Counted from the stretch's first letter, positions 15,959 through 24,772 are shown. The stretch: 64,000 nt of DNA from Pseudomonas fluorescens (GCF_900636825.1 NZ_LR134318.1:3815501-3879500), one strand, 5' to 3'. The notes: generated by a model not told the origin, from the sequence alone. Program-made: numbers and translations.

Positions 15959-17016
15959 GGCAGTTGCACTTTCGGCTTGGTCTCGACGAACAGTGCCCAG
16001 CTCGAAATGAACAGCGCGGCGATCAGCGGCCCGATCACGAAACCGTTGAGACCGAACACCGCCAGGCCGCCGAGGGTCGAGATCAGAATCAGGTAATCCG
16101 GCATCTTGGTGTCCTTACCCACAAGGATCGGGCGCAGTACGTTGTCCACCAGACCGATCACGAACACCCCGAACAACCCCAGCACCACGCCCTGCCAGAT
16201 CATCCCGCTGAACAGGAAGTAGACCGCCACGGGCGCCCAGACAATCCCCGCGCCCACCGCTGGCAACAGTGACAGAAACGCCATCAATACTGCCCAGAGC
16301 AAAGAGCTGGGAATGTCGAGAAACCAGAAAATCGCCCCGCCCAGTGCCCCTTGAGTGATTGCCACCACCAGGTTGCCCTTGACTGTCGCACGCACCACTC
16401 GATTGAACTTCAACTGCAGACGGCGCTTGTGGTTTTCCTCCAGCGGTACGGCGGTGCGCATCTTGCGGGCCAGTTCGGGACCGTCCCGCAGGAAGAAAAA
16501 CAGCAAATACAGCATGATGAAAAAGCTCACCACAAACTCGAATGTGCCCTGACCAAAGCTGAACGCCTGAGTGGCCAGCACCTGGCTGCCCTGCATCGCC
16601 GATTTGACGATTTTCTCGCGCAGGGCATTGAGTTCGCCCATGCCGAAGCGGTCGAGCAGATGCTGAAAATACGGCGGCAGGCTGTGCTTGAACTGCGCCA
16701 GATAGGCCGCGATATCCAGCTCGCCGCTTTCGATGTTTTTATAAACCGTCGCCCCTTCCTGCACCAGCAGCACGCTGATGATGATCACCGGCAAAATCGC
16801 GATCAACAGGCAGACACTCAGCGTACACAGTGACGTCAGGTTGCGCTGCCAGCCAAATTTCATCTGCAAATGACGTTGCATCGGCGCAAACAGAATGCCG
16901 AGGATAACCGCCCAGAACACCGCCCCGTAGAACGGCAGCAAAATCCAGATAAAGGCCACCGTGACCAGCACCAGCAGCACTGTCAGGGATTTGAATTGAA
17001 GACTCTTTTCGTTCAT
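15955..17016 (-). CDS. AI-2E family transporter (PerM-like)
   Basis: A 353-residue inner-membrane protein of the AI-2E/UPF0118 family with about eight hydrophobic helices. It has the typical N-terminal helices (LLPFYGAVFWAVILGILFAP), a central soluble region (about 90-150) and the C-terminal helices with LSLLPAVGAGIVWAPVAVYF, DNVLRPILVGKDTKMPDYLILIS and LGGLAVFGLNGFVIGPLIAALF. Members have been linked to AI-2 export or Na+/H+ antiport; which applies here is unknown. Single gene. Confidence 0.88.
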   Translation of the reverse strand: MNEKSLQFKSLTVLLVLVTVAFIWILLPFYGAVFWAVILGILFAPMQRHLQMKFGWQRNLTSLCTLSVCLLIAILPVIIISVLLVQEGATVYKNIESGELDIAAYLAQFKHSLPPYFQHLLDRFGMGELNALREKIVKSAMQGSQVLATQAFSFGQGTFEFVVSFFIMLYLLFFFLRDGPELARKMRTAVPLEENHKRRLQLKFNRVVRATVKGNLVVAITQGALGGAIFWFLDIPSSLLWAVLMAFLSLLPAVGAGIVWAPVAVYFLFSGMIWQGVVLGLFGVFVIGLVDNVLRPILVGKDTKMPDYLILISTLGGLAVFGLNGFVIGPLIAALFISSWALFVETKPKVQLP

Positions 17017-17180
17017 GTCCAGTCCATGTCAGTCAGGCGCCATGCGCGCCCCGAACCTTAGTCCGCCATTGCGTGCGCGAGTGCCATCTTTATTCATGGA
17101 GCATAGATGCGGATCGGCAGGTCATCCGGGCTGTTTTTCGTGTCTGATCGCCGCTGGGCGCGTTAGACCGATAGACCGCC

Positions 17181-17274
17181 CCCTGTAGGAGCTGCCGAAG
17201 GCTGCGATCTTTTGATGTTGATCTTTGGAAAATCAAGATCAAAAGATCGCAGCCTTCGGCAGCTCCTACAGGGG
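17181..17274. repeat. REP-type palindromic repeat (family A)
   Basis: CCCTGTAGGAGCTGCCGAAGG and its inverted copy enclose GCTGCGATCTTTTGAT cores; the two arms are nearly perfect. It lies between the AI-2E family gene and the acidic protein gene. Confidence 0.92.
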
Positions 17275-17335
17275 CGATCAGTGCAACGTTGCGCCAGCAA
17301 ATGCTCGCGAGAAGGCCGGCAAATACAACGCGACC

Positions 17336-17566
17336 TCAGCGCAGATCATCCGACAACGGCGTCGGCTCGTCTGCTGGCGGCATATCTTCATCCGCCGGCG
17401 GGTCTTTCCAGTCGTCCGGCCGGTCGGCATCGCTCAAGGGGTCTTGCCCCGGATTCATCCCCGGTGGCGAGTCATGATCGCTGAGGGTCGGTTCTTCGGT
17501 TCCAGACAGGGGGCGGGTCTGGTCGGTTGGCGCAATGCCGCCCGGAAACAACGAGTCGTCAGCCAT
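17336..17566 (-). CDS. Small Asp/Pro-rich hypothetical protein
   Basis: A 76-residue acidic, proline-rich protein (LSDADRPDDWKDPPADEDMPP), no cysteine, no signal peptide; probably disordered. MADDSLFPGG at 17566 is preceded by GAGAGGTGCAGC, a usable ribosome-binding site. Its composition and N-terminus resemble the proteins at 5639-5845 and 5858-6064, suggesting a small family. No function can be assigned. Confidence 0.65.
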   Translation of the reverse strand: MADDSLFPGGIAPTDQTRPLSGTEEPTLSDHDSPPGMNPGQDPLSDADRPDDWKDPPADEDMPPADEPTPLSDDLR

Positions 17567-17659
17567 GCTGCACCTCTCATCAACAGGCCCGGAATATCCG
17601 GGGGTTAATGATTGGAAGTCCGGCCGGGGAACGTGTGCGATCGAACAGACCAGCGGCAA

Positions 17660-18373
17660 TCAACCCTGCGCCGAAAACCGGTCACGGCTGTTGGTCAGGT
17701 GCAGCCACATCGCCGCCCGCGCGGCATCAGGATCCTGACGCTTGATCGCGTTCCAGATCGCCTCGTGTTCGAGATTTGCCAGTTGCCCGAGTTTGCTCAA
17801 ATCCGCCGCGCCGCGTTCGGCGGCGTTGAGCCGGGTACGCGGGATCATCGCACTGCCCAAGTGCTGCATTATCTCGCTGAAGCAGACGTTGCCGGTGGCT
17901 TCGGCAATCAACAGGTGGAAGCGCCGATCGGCCTCGACACAGCTGTCGTTGTTGGCCAGCAGGCGCTGATAATCATCAAGCGCCTGACGCATCTGCAACA
18001 GTTGTTGCTCGCTGCGCCGCTGCGCCGCCAACGCCGCAGCCTGCGTCTCCAGGCCGAGGCGCAACTCCAACATGCTGCGCACGCCTAGCGCCGTGTCGAC
18101 ATTGAGCCGCAAGCCCTGCTCCGCCGCCCGCTCGATGACGAAGGTGCCGATGCCGTGCCGCGTTTCGACCCATCCCGATGCCTGCAATTTCGAGATCGCC
18201 TCACGCACCACGGTGCGGCTGACACCATGCTCCTGAACGATGGCGTTCTCTGATGGCAGCTTGTCGCCGGGCGCCATCTGGCCGTGAAGGATGCTTTGGG
18301 TGAGCTTTTCAACCAGGTCGTGCGCCAGGTTGTGCGCACGTTTGCGGGCGGGGGCGTCGAGATCTTCTTGCAT
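17660..18373 (-). CDS. FadR-subfamily GntR regulator, likely repressor of the glucarate genes
   Basis: A 237-residue regulator: N-terminal winged helix-turn-helix (PGDKLPSENAIVQEHGVSRTVVREAISKLQASGWV, about residues 35-70) and an all-helical FCD ligand-binding domain (VRSMLELRLGLETQAA to HLLIAEATGN and HEAIWNAI) with metal-ligand-type histidines. It is divergent from gudP-gudD; such placement and the TTGT-N3-ACAA sites in the spacer suggest it represses them until glucarate or galactarate is present. ATG 18373 agrees with the family N-terminus. Confidence 0.85.
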   Translation of the reverse strand: MQEDLDAPARKRAHNLAHDLVEKLTQSILHGQMAPGDKLPSENAIVQEHGVSRTVVREAISKLQASGWVETRHGIGTFVIERAAEQGLRLNVDTALGVRSMLELRLGLETQAAALAAQRRSEQQLLQMRQALDDYQRLLANNDSCVEADRRFHLLIAEATGNVCFSEIMQHLGSAMIPRTRLNAAERGAADLSKLGQLANLEHEAIWNAIKRQDPDAARAAMWLHLTNSRDRFSAQG

Positions 18374-18457
18374 GGTCGGTTCCGATGATCGGGGCCTGCC
18401 GATCGTAGCACTGGCGCAGCGGCTGATGAGATCGATTTCTACGTAGCGCGCATCAAC

Positions 18458-18468
18458 TTGTATGACAA
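18458..18468. promoter_or_regulatory. Candidate GntR/FadR-type operator 1
   Basis: TTGTATGACAA, an inverted repeat TTGT-N3-ACAA matching the FadR-subfamily pattern TNGTNNNACNA. It lies 85 bp upstream of the regulator start. Confidence 0.5.
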
Positions 18469-18634
18469 CACTCAGGACGCCGACGCTATGTGTTGCCAGC
18501 CTTTGTCGCAACACTCGCGCAGCTTCTAATCTGCATCGTCCTGGCAACTGCATTAATCGCCAATAAATACTGGACTAATAAACCAAAAGGCATAAAAAAA
18601 CGACTTCCGGAGAGAAAATAATCAGCTCTACCCC

Positions 18635-18664
18635 TTGTAGGACAAAAAATCTGAGTTGTATGAT
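18635..18664 (+). promoter_or_regulatory. Candidate gudP promoter overlapping operator 2
   Basis: TTGTAGGACAA at 18635-18645 is a second TTGT-N3-ACAA site. Its first six bases can serve as a -35 box (TTGTAG) 18 bp from TATGAT at 18659-18664. Binding there would block transcription of gudP. Inferred from sequence pattern. Confidence 0.5.
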
Positions 18665-18727
18665 GTCTAGCAGCAACGCAGCACCCTGCCCGTCCCCGCA
18701 TAAAAATAATCAGTGGGAGAAAACCTA

Positions 18728-20074
18728 GTGAAAACCTCCGTCTCCGGGATGAACGAGGGCGTCGATTCGACACTCGCCTCTGCCATCTCGAAAGTGAAAC
18801 GCCACGTTCTGCCGCTATTCGTCATCATGTTCATCGTCAATTACATTGACCGGGTGAACATCGGTTTCGTCCGTACCCATATGGAACACGACCTCGGTAT
18901 CGGTGCCGCCGCCTACGGCTTCGGCGCCGGGTTGTTCTTCATCGGCTATGCGCTGTTCGAAGTCCCGTCCAACATGCTGTTGCAGAAGGTCGGCGCACGC
19001 ATCTGGCTGACCCGGATCATGTTCACTTGGGGCCTGGTCGCTGCCGGCATGGCCTTCATCCAGAACGAAACCCACTTCTACATCCTGCGTTTTCTGCTCG
19101 GCGTCGCCGAGGCTGGATTCTTCCCCGGCGTGATTTATTACTTCACCCGTTGGTTGCCGGGCGCCGAGCGCGGCAAGGCGATTGCGATCTTCCTCAGCGG
19201 CTCCGCTGTCGCCTCGCTGATCTCCGGCCCGCTGTCCGGTCTGCTCCTGCAAATCAATGGACTGGGCATGCACGGCTGGCAATGGATGTATTTCATCGAA
19301 GGGATGTTTTCGGTCTGCCTGTGCGTGTTCGTCTGGTTCTGGCTGGACGCCAAGCCCCACGACGCGAAATGGCTGACCCGCGCCGAACAGGACACGCTGG
19401 TCACCGCCATCGACGATGAACAGAAGGCCCGCGAAGCCGCAACGCCGATCCGGCCATCGCTGGGCAAGCTGCTCAAGGATCGCCAGATCATTCTGTTCTG
19501 CCTGATCTACTTCTTCATCCAGTTGACCATCTACGCCGCGACCTTCTGGCTGCCGAGCATCATCAAGAAAATGGGTGAACTCAGCGATGTGCAGGTTGGC
19601 CTGTTCAATTCGATTCCGTGGTTGCTGTCGATCGTCGGCATGTACGCCTTCGCCTCGCTGTCGGCGAAGTGGAAACACCAGCAGGCATGGGTCGCCACCG
19701 CGCTGATGATTGCCGCTGCGGGGATGTTCATGTCGACCACCGGCGGGCCGATCTTTGCTTTCGTCGCGATCTGTTTTGCAGCGCTGGGTTTCAAATCTGC
19801 CTCGTCGCTGTTCTGGCCGATTCCGCAGGCCTATCTGGATGCGCGCATCGCTGCGGCAGTGATTGCCCTGATCAACTCGGTGGGCAACCTCGGCGGCTTC
19901 GTTGCGCCGACCACATTCGGTTTGCTTGAAGAACACACCGGCTCGATTCAGGGCGGCCTCTATGGTTTGGCCGCGACGTCGATCATCGCTGCGATCATCG
20001 TCTTCTTCGCGCGCACCACGCCGAAACCTGCTGCTGAAATTTCCGCGGCCGATGCCGCGCCGAAACACGCCTGA
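18728..20074 (+). CDS. gudP: MFS transporter, probable D-glucarate/galactarate uptake (GudP type)
   Basis: A 448-residue anion:cation symporter-type MFS permease with twelve helices. Signatures include FIVNYIDRVNIGFVRTHM in helix 1, the EVPSNMLLQKVGARIWLTRIM loop and GVAEAGFFPGVIYYFTRWLPGAERGKAIA. Family members carry hexuronates and aldarates; the adjacent gudD indicates glucarate/galactarate. GTG 18728 was chosen because GGGAG lies nine bases upstream; an ATG at 18749 is possible. gudD follows after 25 bp, so they form an operon. Confidence 0.87.
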   Translation: MKTSVSGMNEGVDSTLASAISKVKRHVLPLFVIMFIVNYIDRVNIGFVRTHMEHDLGIGAAAYGFGAGLFFIGYALFEVPSNMLLQKVGARIWLTRIMFTWGLVAAGMAFIQNETHFYILRFLLGVAEAGFFPGVIYYFTRWLPGAERGKAIAIFLSGSAVASLISGPLSGLLLQINGLGMHGWQWMYFIEGMFSVCLCVFVWFWLDAKPHDAKWLTRAEQDTLVTAIDDEQKAREAATPIRPSLGKLLKDRQIILFCLIYFFIQLTIYAATFWLPSIIKKMGELSDVQVGLFNSIPWLLSIVGMYAFASLSAKWKHQQAWVATALMIAAAGMFMSTTGGPIFAFVAICFAALGFKSASSLFWPIPQAYLDARIAAAVIALINSVGNLGGFVAPTTFGLLEEHTGSIQGGLYGLAATSIIAAIIVFFARTTPKPAAEISAADAAPKHA

Positions 20075-20099
20075 CTTCGTCTCGACAAGGAAAACAACA

Positions 20100-21443
20100 A
20101 TGACTGTTCACGACACCGCCAAAGCCCCGATCATCACTGACATGCAGGTCATTCCAGTGGCCGGCCACGACGGCATGCTGCTCAACCTGAGCGGCGCCCA
20201 CGGGCCGTTTTTCACGCGCAACATCGTCATTCTCAAAGACAATGCAGGCCACACTGGCGTCGGCGAAGTACCGGGTGGCGAGCGGATCCGGCAGACGCTG
20301 GAAGACGCGCGCGATCTGGTGGTCGGCAGCCCGATCGGCACGTATCAGAAGATCCTCAACCAGGTGCGCCAAACGTTCGCCGACCGCGATGCCGGCGGTC
20401 GTGGCCTGCAGACATTTGACCTGCGCATCACCATCCACGCGGTCACCGGCCTGGAAGCCGCCCTGCTCGATCTGCTCGGTCAGCACCTTGATGTGCCGGT
20501 TGCGGCGCTGCTCGGTGAAGGCCAACAACGCGACGAAGTGAAGATGCTCGGCTACCTGTTTTACGTCGGCGATCAGCGCGAAACCGACCTCGCCTATCGC
20601 AGCGAACCGGACGCCGACAACGACTGGTTCCGCGTACGTCATGAGAAAGCCATGACAGCCGAAGCGGTGGTGCGTCTGGCCGAGGCGGCGCACGCGAAGT
20701 ACGGCTTCAAGGATTTCAAACTCAAGGGCGGCGTGCTCAGCGGCGATGCCGAGATCGAAGCGGTCACGGCACTGGCCGAGCGCTTCCCCGATGCACGGAT
20801 CACCCTCGATCCAAACGGCGCCTGGTCGTTGAAGGAGGCGATCCGTTTGTGCCGCGATCAGCATCATGTGCTCGCTTACGCTGAAGATCCGTGCGGTGCG
20901 GAGAATGGCTATTCCGGCCGCGAAGTCATGGCTGAATTTCGCCGCGCCACCGGCCTGAAAACCGCAACCAACATGATCGCCACTGACTGGCGCGAAATGG
21001 GTCACGCGATTCAGTTGCAGTCGGTGGACATTCCGCTGGCCGACCCACATTTCTGGACCATGCAGGGTTCGGTGCGGGTAGCGCAGATGTGCCATGAATG
21101 GGGCCTGACCTGGGGCTCGCATTCCAACAACCACTTCGATATTTCGCTGGCGATGTTCACCCACGTCGCTGCTGCCGCACCGGGCGATATCACCGCCATC
21201 GACACTCACTGGATTTGGCAGGACGGCCAGCGCCTGACCAAGGCACCGCTGCAAATCATCGATGGGCTCGTGCAAGTGCCGAAAAAACCGGGGCTGGGCG
21301 TGGAGCTGGACATGGATCAAGTGGCCAAGGCCCACGAACTGTACAAAGGCATGGGTCTGGGCGCGCGGGACGACAGCGTGGCGATGCAGTTTCTGATTCC
21401 GGGGTGGAAGTTCGATAACAAGCGGCCGTGTCTGGTGCGGTGA
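20100..21443 (+). CDS. gudD: Glucarate dehydratase
   Basis: An enolase-superfamily enzyme that dehydrates D-glucarate (and idarate) to 5-keto-4-deoxyglucarate in the cytosol, the first step of glucarate catabolism. The 447-residue product has the family length. Visible are GEVPGGE, the FKLKGGV segment with the catalytic KxK lysines, the metal ligands in ITLDPNGAW, AYAEDPCG and the following KTATNMIATDW, and the catalytic His in WGSHSNNHFDISLAMF. ATG 20100 follows AAGGA. Second gene of the gudP-gudD operon. Confidence 0.95.
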   Translation: MTVHDTAKAPIITDMQVIPVAGHDGMLLNLSGAHGPFFTRNIVILKDNAGHTGVGEVPGGERIRQTLEDARDLVVGSPIGTYQKILNQVRQTFADRDAGGRGLQTFDLRITIHAVTGLEAALLDLLGQHLDVPVAALLGEGQQRDEVKMLGYLFYVGDQRETDLAYRSEPDADNDWFRVRHEKAMTAEAVVRLAEAAHAKYGFKDFKLKGGVLSGDAEIEAVTALAERFPDARITLDPNGAWSLKEAIRLCRDQHHVLAYAEDPCGAENGYSGREVMAEFRRATGLKTATNMIATDWREMGHAIQLQSVDIPLADPHFWTMQGSVRVAQMCHEWGLTWGSHSNNHFDISLAMFTHVAAAAPGDITAIDTHWIWQDGQRLTKAPLQIIDGLVQVPKKPGLGVELDMDQVAKAHELYKGMGLGARDDSVAMQFLIPGWKFDNKRPCLVR

Positions 21444-21456
21444 TAGCTCACTGATA

Positions 21457-21937
21457 TATGCAGGAACTGCCGAAGGCTGCGATTTTTTTGATTCCGTTCT
21501 GGAGATCAAAAGATCGCAGCCTCGTTGCACTCGATAGCTCCTACAGGGCCTGCCCGCGCTCAAATTCCTGTAGGAGCTGCGGCACGCTGCGATCTTTTGA
21601 TTCTGTTTTGGAGATCAAAAGATCGCAGCCTCGTTGCACTCGACAGCTCCTACAGAGCCTGCTCGCGCTCAAATTCCTGTAGGAGCTGCGGCACGCTGCG
21701 ATCTTTTGATTCCGTTTTAGAGATCAAAAGATCGCAGCCTCGTTTCACTCGACAGCTCCTACAGAGTCCTGCTCGCGCTCAAATTCCTGTAGGAGCTGCG
21801 GCACGCTGCGATCTTTTGATTCTGTTTTGGAGATCAAAAGATCGCAGCCTCGTTGCACTCGACAGCTCCTACAGAGTCCTGTTTGAGCTAATTTGCGATG
21901 CAAACCCTTGTAGGAGCTGCGGCACGCTGCGATCTTT
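21457..21937. repeat. Tandem array of REP-type units between gudD and ampC
   Basis: One decayed unit (21457-21548) is followed by units starting at 21569, 21678 and 21788 and a partial one at 21909, period 109-121 bp. Each holds TGTAGGAGCTGCGGCACGC, an inverted GATCTTTTGAT...ATCAAAAGATC core, then CTCGTTGCACTCGACAGCTC and a CTGCTCGCGCTCAAATTC linker. The array ends 40 bp before ampC. It probably also stops transcription from gudD by forming hairpins. Confidence 0.92.
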
Positions 21938-21977
21938 GGCGGATTATCTGGTTACCACTCTGGAGAGTGATCCACCC

Positions 21978-23150
21978 ATGCCTGCCATGCCTTCGAGAAA
22001 CGTCATTTCCTGCGCAGCGTTCAGCCTGTTGTTCAGCGCCGCTTCCTGCCTGGCCGCCGTACCGAACGATGCGCAACTGCAAGCGCTGGTCGATGCGGCG
22101 GTGACCCCGGTGATGCAACAACAGAACATCCCCGGTCTGACCGTGGCGCTGACCGTCAACGGCCACGCCCACTATTTCAATTATGGTCTCGGCGCCAAAG
22201 ACACTGGGCAGAAAGTCAGCGAAAACACGCTTTTCGAAATCGGCTCGGTGAGCAAAACCTTCACTGCTACCCTCGCCGGTTACGCCCAGGCCACGGGTAA
22301 ACTCGACCTGTCGAGCAAGGCCAGCCAACTCTGGCCCGAGCTCAAAGGCAGCGCATTCGACAACATCAGCGTGCTGCAACTGGGCACCTACAGCGCTGGC
22401 GGTCTTGCGCTGCAATTTCCTGCTGACGCGGATTCTTCCGACAAGATGCTCGGCTATTTCCAGCAGTGGAAACCGAAGTTTCCCGCTGGCAGCCATCGCC
22501 AGTATTCCAACCCGAGCCTGGGTCTGTTCGGCTACCTCGCGGCGAAAAGTCTCGGCCAGCCGTTCGACACGGCAATGACGCAAACCCTGCTGCCGAAACT
22601 CGATCTGCAGCACACCTACCTCAGCGTGCCTGCCGCGCAAATGGGACTTTATGCGCAGGGCTATGACAAGAACGGCAAACCGGTACGGGTCACTCCCGGT
22701 GCGCTGGACGCGCAAGCCTACGGCGTGAAAACCAGCGCGGTGGACATGCTGCGTTACGTGCAGGCCAACCTGAAGCCTGAAACGCTCGAAGCGTCTCTGC
22801 AAAGAACCATCGCCAACACCCACACCGGCTACTACACGGTGGGCGACATGATCCAAGGCTTGGGTTGGGAAATGTACCGCTATCCAATCAGCCTCGAGCG
22901 CTTGCTCGCGGGTAATTCAACGGAAATGGCCATGGAGGCGCACAAAGTGCAGTGGCTGAATCCACCGCAACCGCAGCCCCACGACGTGCTGATCAACAAG
23001 ACCGGCTCTACAGGTGGTTTCGGAACCTATGTAGCGTTTGTGCCGAGCAGGAACATTGGCATTGTCATCATGGCCAACAAGAACTTCCCGATTCCTGAGC
23101 GGGTGAAAATCGCCTATACAGTTCTCAGCGCTGCGATCTTTTGTCTTTAA
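21978..23150 (+). CDS. ampC: Class C beta-lactamase (AmpC)
   Basis: A periplasmic serine beta-lactamase hydrolysing penicillins and cephalosporins. The 390-residue product has a signal peptide ending near SCLA-AVPND and the class C motifs SVSK (Ser90-Lys93), YSN (Tyr176-Asn178) and KTG (Lys341-Gly343). ATG 21978 was chosen because the long upstream frame only reads through repeats. No ampR is adjacent. The last codons, encoding SAAIFCL, are made of the REP core sequence GCTGCGATCTTTTG, so the native C-terminus has been replaced; the catalytic domain is intact. Confidence 0.93.
   Translation: MPAMPSRNVISCAAFSLLFSAASCLAAVPNDAQLQALVDAAVTPVMQQQNIPGLTVALTVNGHAHYFNYGLGAKDTGQKVSENTLFEIGSVSKTFTATLAGYAQATGKLDLSSKASQLWPELKGSAFDNISVLQLGTYSAGGLALQFPADADSSDKMLGYFQQWKPKFPAGSHRQYSNPSLGLFGYLAAKSLGQPFDTAMTQTLLPKLDLQHTYLSVPAAQMGLYAQGYDKNGKPVRVTPGALDAQAYGVKTSAVDMLRYVQANLKPETLEASLQRTIANTHTGYYTVGDMIQGLGWEMYRYPISLERLLAGNSTEMAMEAHKVQWLNPPQPQPHDVLINKTGSTGGFGTYVAFVPSRNIGIVIMANKNFPIPERVKIAYTVLSAAIFCL
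23133..23150. repeat. REP core fragment inside the ampC 3' end
   Basis: GCTGCGATCTTTTG, the core of the family A repeats, forms part of the last ampC codons. Confidence 0.75.
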
Positions 23151-23176
23151 AGCTGCGCCGTCCTCACAAAAAAATT

Positions 23177-23205
23177 GTGGGAGCTGGTCTGCCAGCTCCC
23201 ACAGG
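23177..23205. repeat. Short palindrome TGTGGGAGCTGG/CCAGCTCCCACA
   Basis: Perfect 12-bp arms with a TCTG loop between ampC and the DUF4174 gene; REP-like and able to act as a hairpin for both converging transcripts. Confidence 0.8.
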
Positions 23206-23233
23206 GATTTTGCTTCATTCAGTCAACGCGCGA

Positions 23234-23803
23234 TCAATCATCCGGCATTTCCGGCGGCTTGCTCGGTTTCGCTGGTTTACTCGGCTTGGCGCCTTTCGCG
23301 CCTTTGGCCGGTTCCGGCTCGGTGGCGGCAGGAGCTTGTGCGGCGGCGGCAGCGGCGGCCTCTTTTTCGGCCATCGGCATGGCGTCGATGGTCTCGAAGA
23401 TTTTCGCCAGGCTCAAAGCCTTGGCTTCGTCGCCCGAAGCGGAGAGCTTGGTTTCGCCGTCCTTGCCCACCAGAAACACTTTCGGATAAGCCCCGGCGCC
23501 CAGTTTCAGCGAGCGCAACAGCGCCATGGTGTCCTGCTGGCCCATGTCCTTGCCGTCAAGCTGGCCGGACATGCTGAGGATGGTGTAGACCTTGATATTG
23601 CGGTCGGTGACGCCCTTTTTGTTGGCCGGATCTTCCAGCGATTTTTTCAGGCTCAGCCACACCGGGTCGACGGTGCTTTGCGCAATCACGATCAGCGGGC
23701 GGGCCCGACCGACGTCCCCGGCCAAAGGTGAATCGCTGTCGGCGGCAAACAAGGGGCCGGCGATCGCCAGCAAGAGTGTCAGGGTCAGTGACCTGATGAG
23801 CAT
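23234..23803 (-). CDS. DUF4174 domain-containing exported protein
   Basis: A 189-residue protein with a signal peptide (MLIRSLTLTLLLAIAGPLFA) followed by a thioredoxin-like DUF4174 domain (residues about 35-130: ARPLIVIAQSTVDPVWLSLKKSLED, PKVFLVGKDGETKLSASGDEAKA) and an Ala/Pro/Lys-rich low-complexity tail (EPAKGAKGAKPSKPAKPSK). The family has no CxxC, so redox activity is not expected. ATG 23803 was chosen because AAGGAG lies six bases upstream. Periplasmic role unknown. Confidence 0.78.
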   Translation of the reverse strand: MLIRSLTLTLLLAIAGPLFAADSDSPLAGDVGRARPLIVIAQSTVDPVWLSLKKSLEDPANKKGVTDRNIKVYTILSMSGQLDGKDMGQQDTMALLRSLKLGAGAYPKVFLVGKDGETKLSASGDEAKALSLAKIFETIDAMPMAEKEAAAAAAAQAPAATEPEPAKGAKGAKPSKPAKPSKPPEMPDD

Positions 23804-23963
23804 GCGCATCTCCTTTTGATATCCACGCACTACTGATTGCGCATCGTGGCGATTGTTCCGGGGGCGTGCGGCAAAAAGGTATTGCCCTGTCAGAAGCTTA
23901 GGTCAGGGAGAACTTTGCGCAACATGCCTGAAGTCATCGCAGCGCAGAAATTGTCAGGTGGTG

Positions 23964-23985
23964 TGCAGGAGCTGCGGCAGGCTGA
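23964..23985. repeat. REP-type remnant at the 3' end of the TSUP gene
   Basis: TGCAGGAGCTGCGGCAGGCTG, one arm only, ends at the stop codon of the TSUP gene. Confidence 0.7.
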
Positions 23986-23986
23986 C

Positions 23987-24772
23987 TCAGAACGCCAGTT
24001 TGTAACCAATCAGCACCAGCATCGTCGCCAGGCACGGGCGCAGCACTTCGTCGGAGATGCGTCCGGTCAGGTGGCTACCCAGCCAGATGCCTGGCAACGA
24101 ACCGACCAACAGGAAACCCAGCACACCCCAATCCATATTGCCCATGCTCGCATGCCCCAGGCCGGCGACGAGTGTCAGCGGTACGGCGTGAGCGATTTCG
24201 GTGCCGACCAAGCGACGGGTTGGCAGCAGCGGATAAAGAATGAACAGCGCGACGGTGCCCAGCGCCCCCGCGCCGATCGAGGTCAGGGCGACCATGGTGC
24301 CGAGGACCAGACCGGTGATTACGGTCATCAGGTTCAGCCGCGAGCCGCTTGGGTTGTAGTTGCCGCCAGCGCGTTTGTGGGCGAATTCGAGCAAGCGTTT
24401 CTTGAAGAAGATCGCCAGCGCCGTGGCGAACAGCACAAAACCGAGGGCCTGTTTGATGATGGCGTTCATCGCGTCCGGCGCGGTGTGCAGGGTGCTGAGA
24501 AACCACAGCGTCATCGCGACAGCCGGGACGCTGCCGAGGGTCAGCCAACCGGTGATGGCCCAATCGATGTTCTTGTTCTTCCTGTGAACGAGCACGCCGC
24601 TGGATTTGGTGATGGCAGCGTACAGCAGATCAGTACCCACGGCCGTCGCCGGGTTGATGCCGAACCACAGCAGAATCGGCGTCATCAACGAACCACCGCC
24701 GACACCGGTCATGCCGACAATAAACCCCACTACCAGCCCGGCAATCACCAGGCCGAAATTTGCCAATTCCAT
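23987..24772 (-). CDS. TSUP family permease (TauE/SafE, sulfite exporter type)
   Basis: A 261-residue inner-membrane protein with about eight helices. The paired TauE/SafE signatures are present: VGFIVGMTGVGGGSLMTPILLWFGINPATAVGTDLLYAAITK near the N-terminus and VALTSIGAGALGTVALFILYPLLPTRRLVGTEIAHAVPL in the second half. The family transports sulfur-containing anions such as sulfite or sulfoacetate; no sulfur gene is adjacent, so the substrate is open. ATG 24772 (MELANFG) is the family-like start. Confidence 0.87.
   Translation of the reverse strand: MELANFGLVIAGLVVGFIVGMTGVGGGSLMTPILLWFGINPATAVGTDLLYAAITKSSGVLVHRKNKNIDWAITGWLTLGSVPAVAMTLWFLSTLHTAPDAMNAIIKQALGFVLFATALAIFFKKRLLEFAHKRAGGNYNPSGSRLNLMTVITGLVLGTMVALTSIGAGALGTVALFILYPLLPTRRLVGTEIAHAVPLTLVAGLGHASMGNMDWGVLGFLLVGSLPGIWLGSHLTGRISDEVLRPCLATMLVLIGYKLAF

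Noticed and set aside
21525..21977. In-frame N-terminal extension of ampC through the REP array
   Set aside because: The extra residues are translation of the tandem repeats. The signal peptide start at 21978 fits the family.
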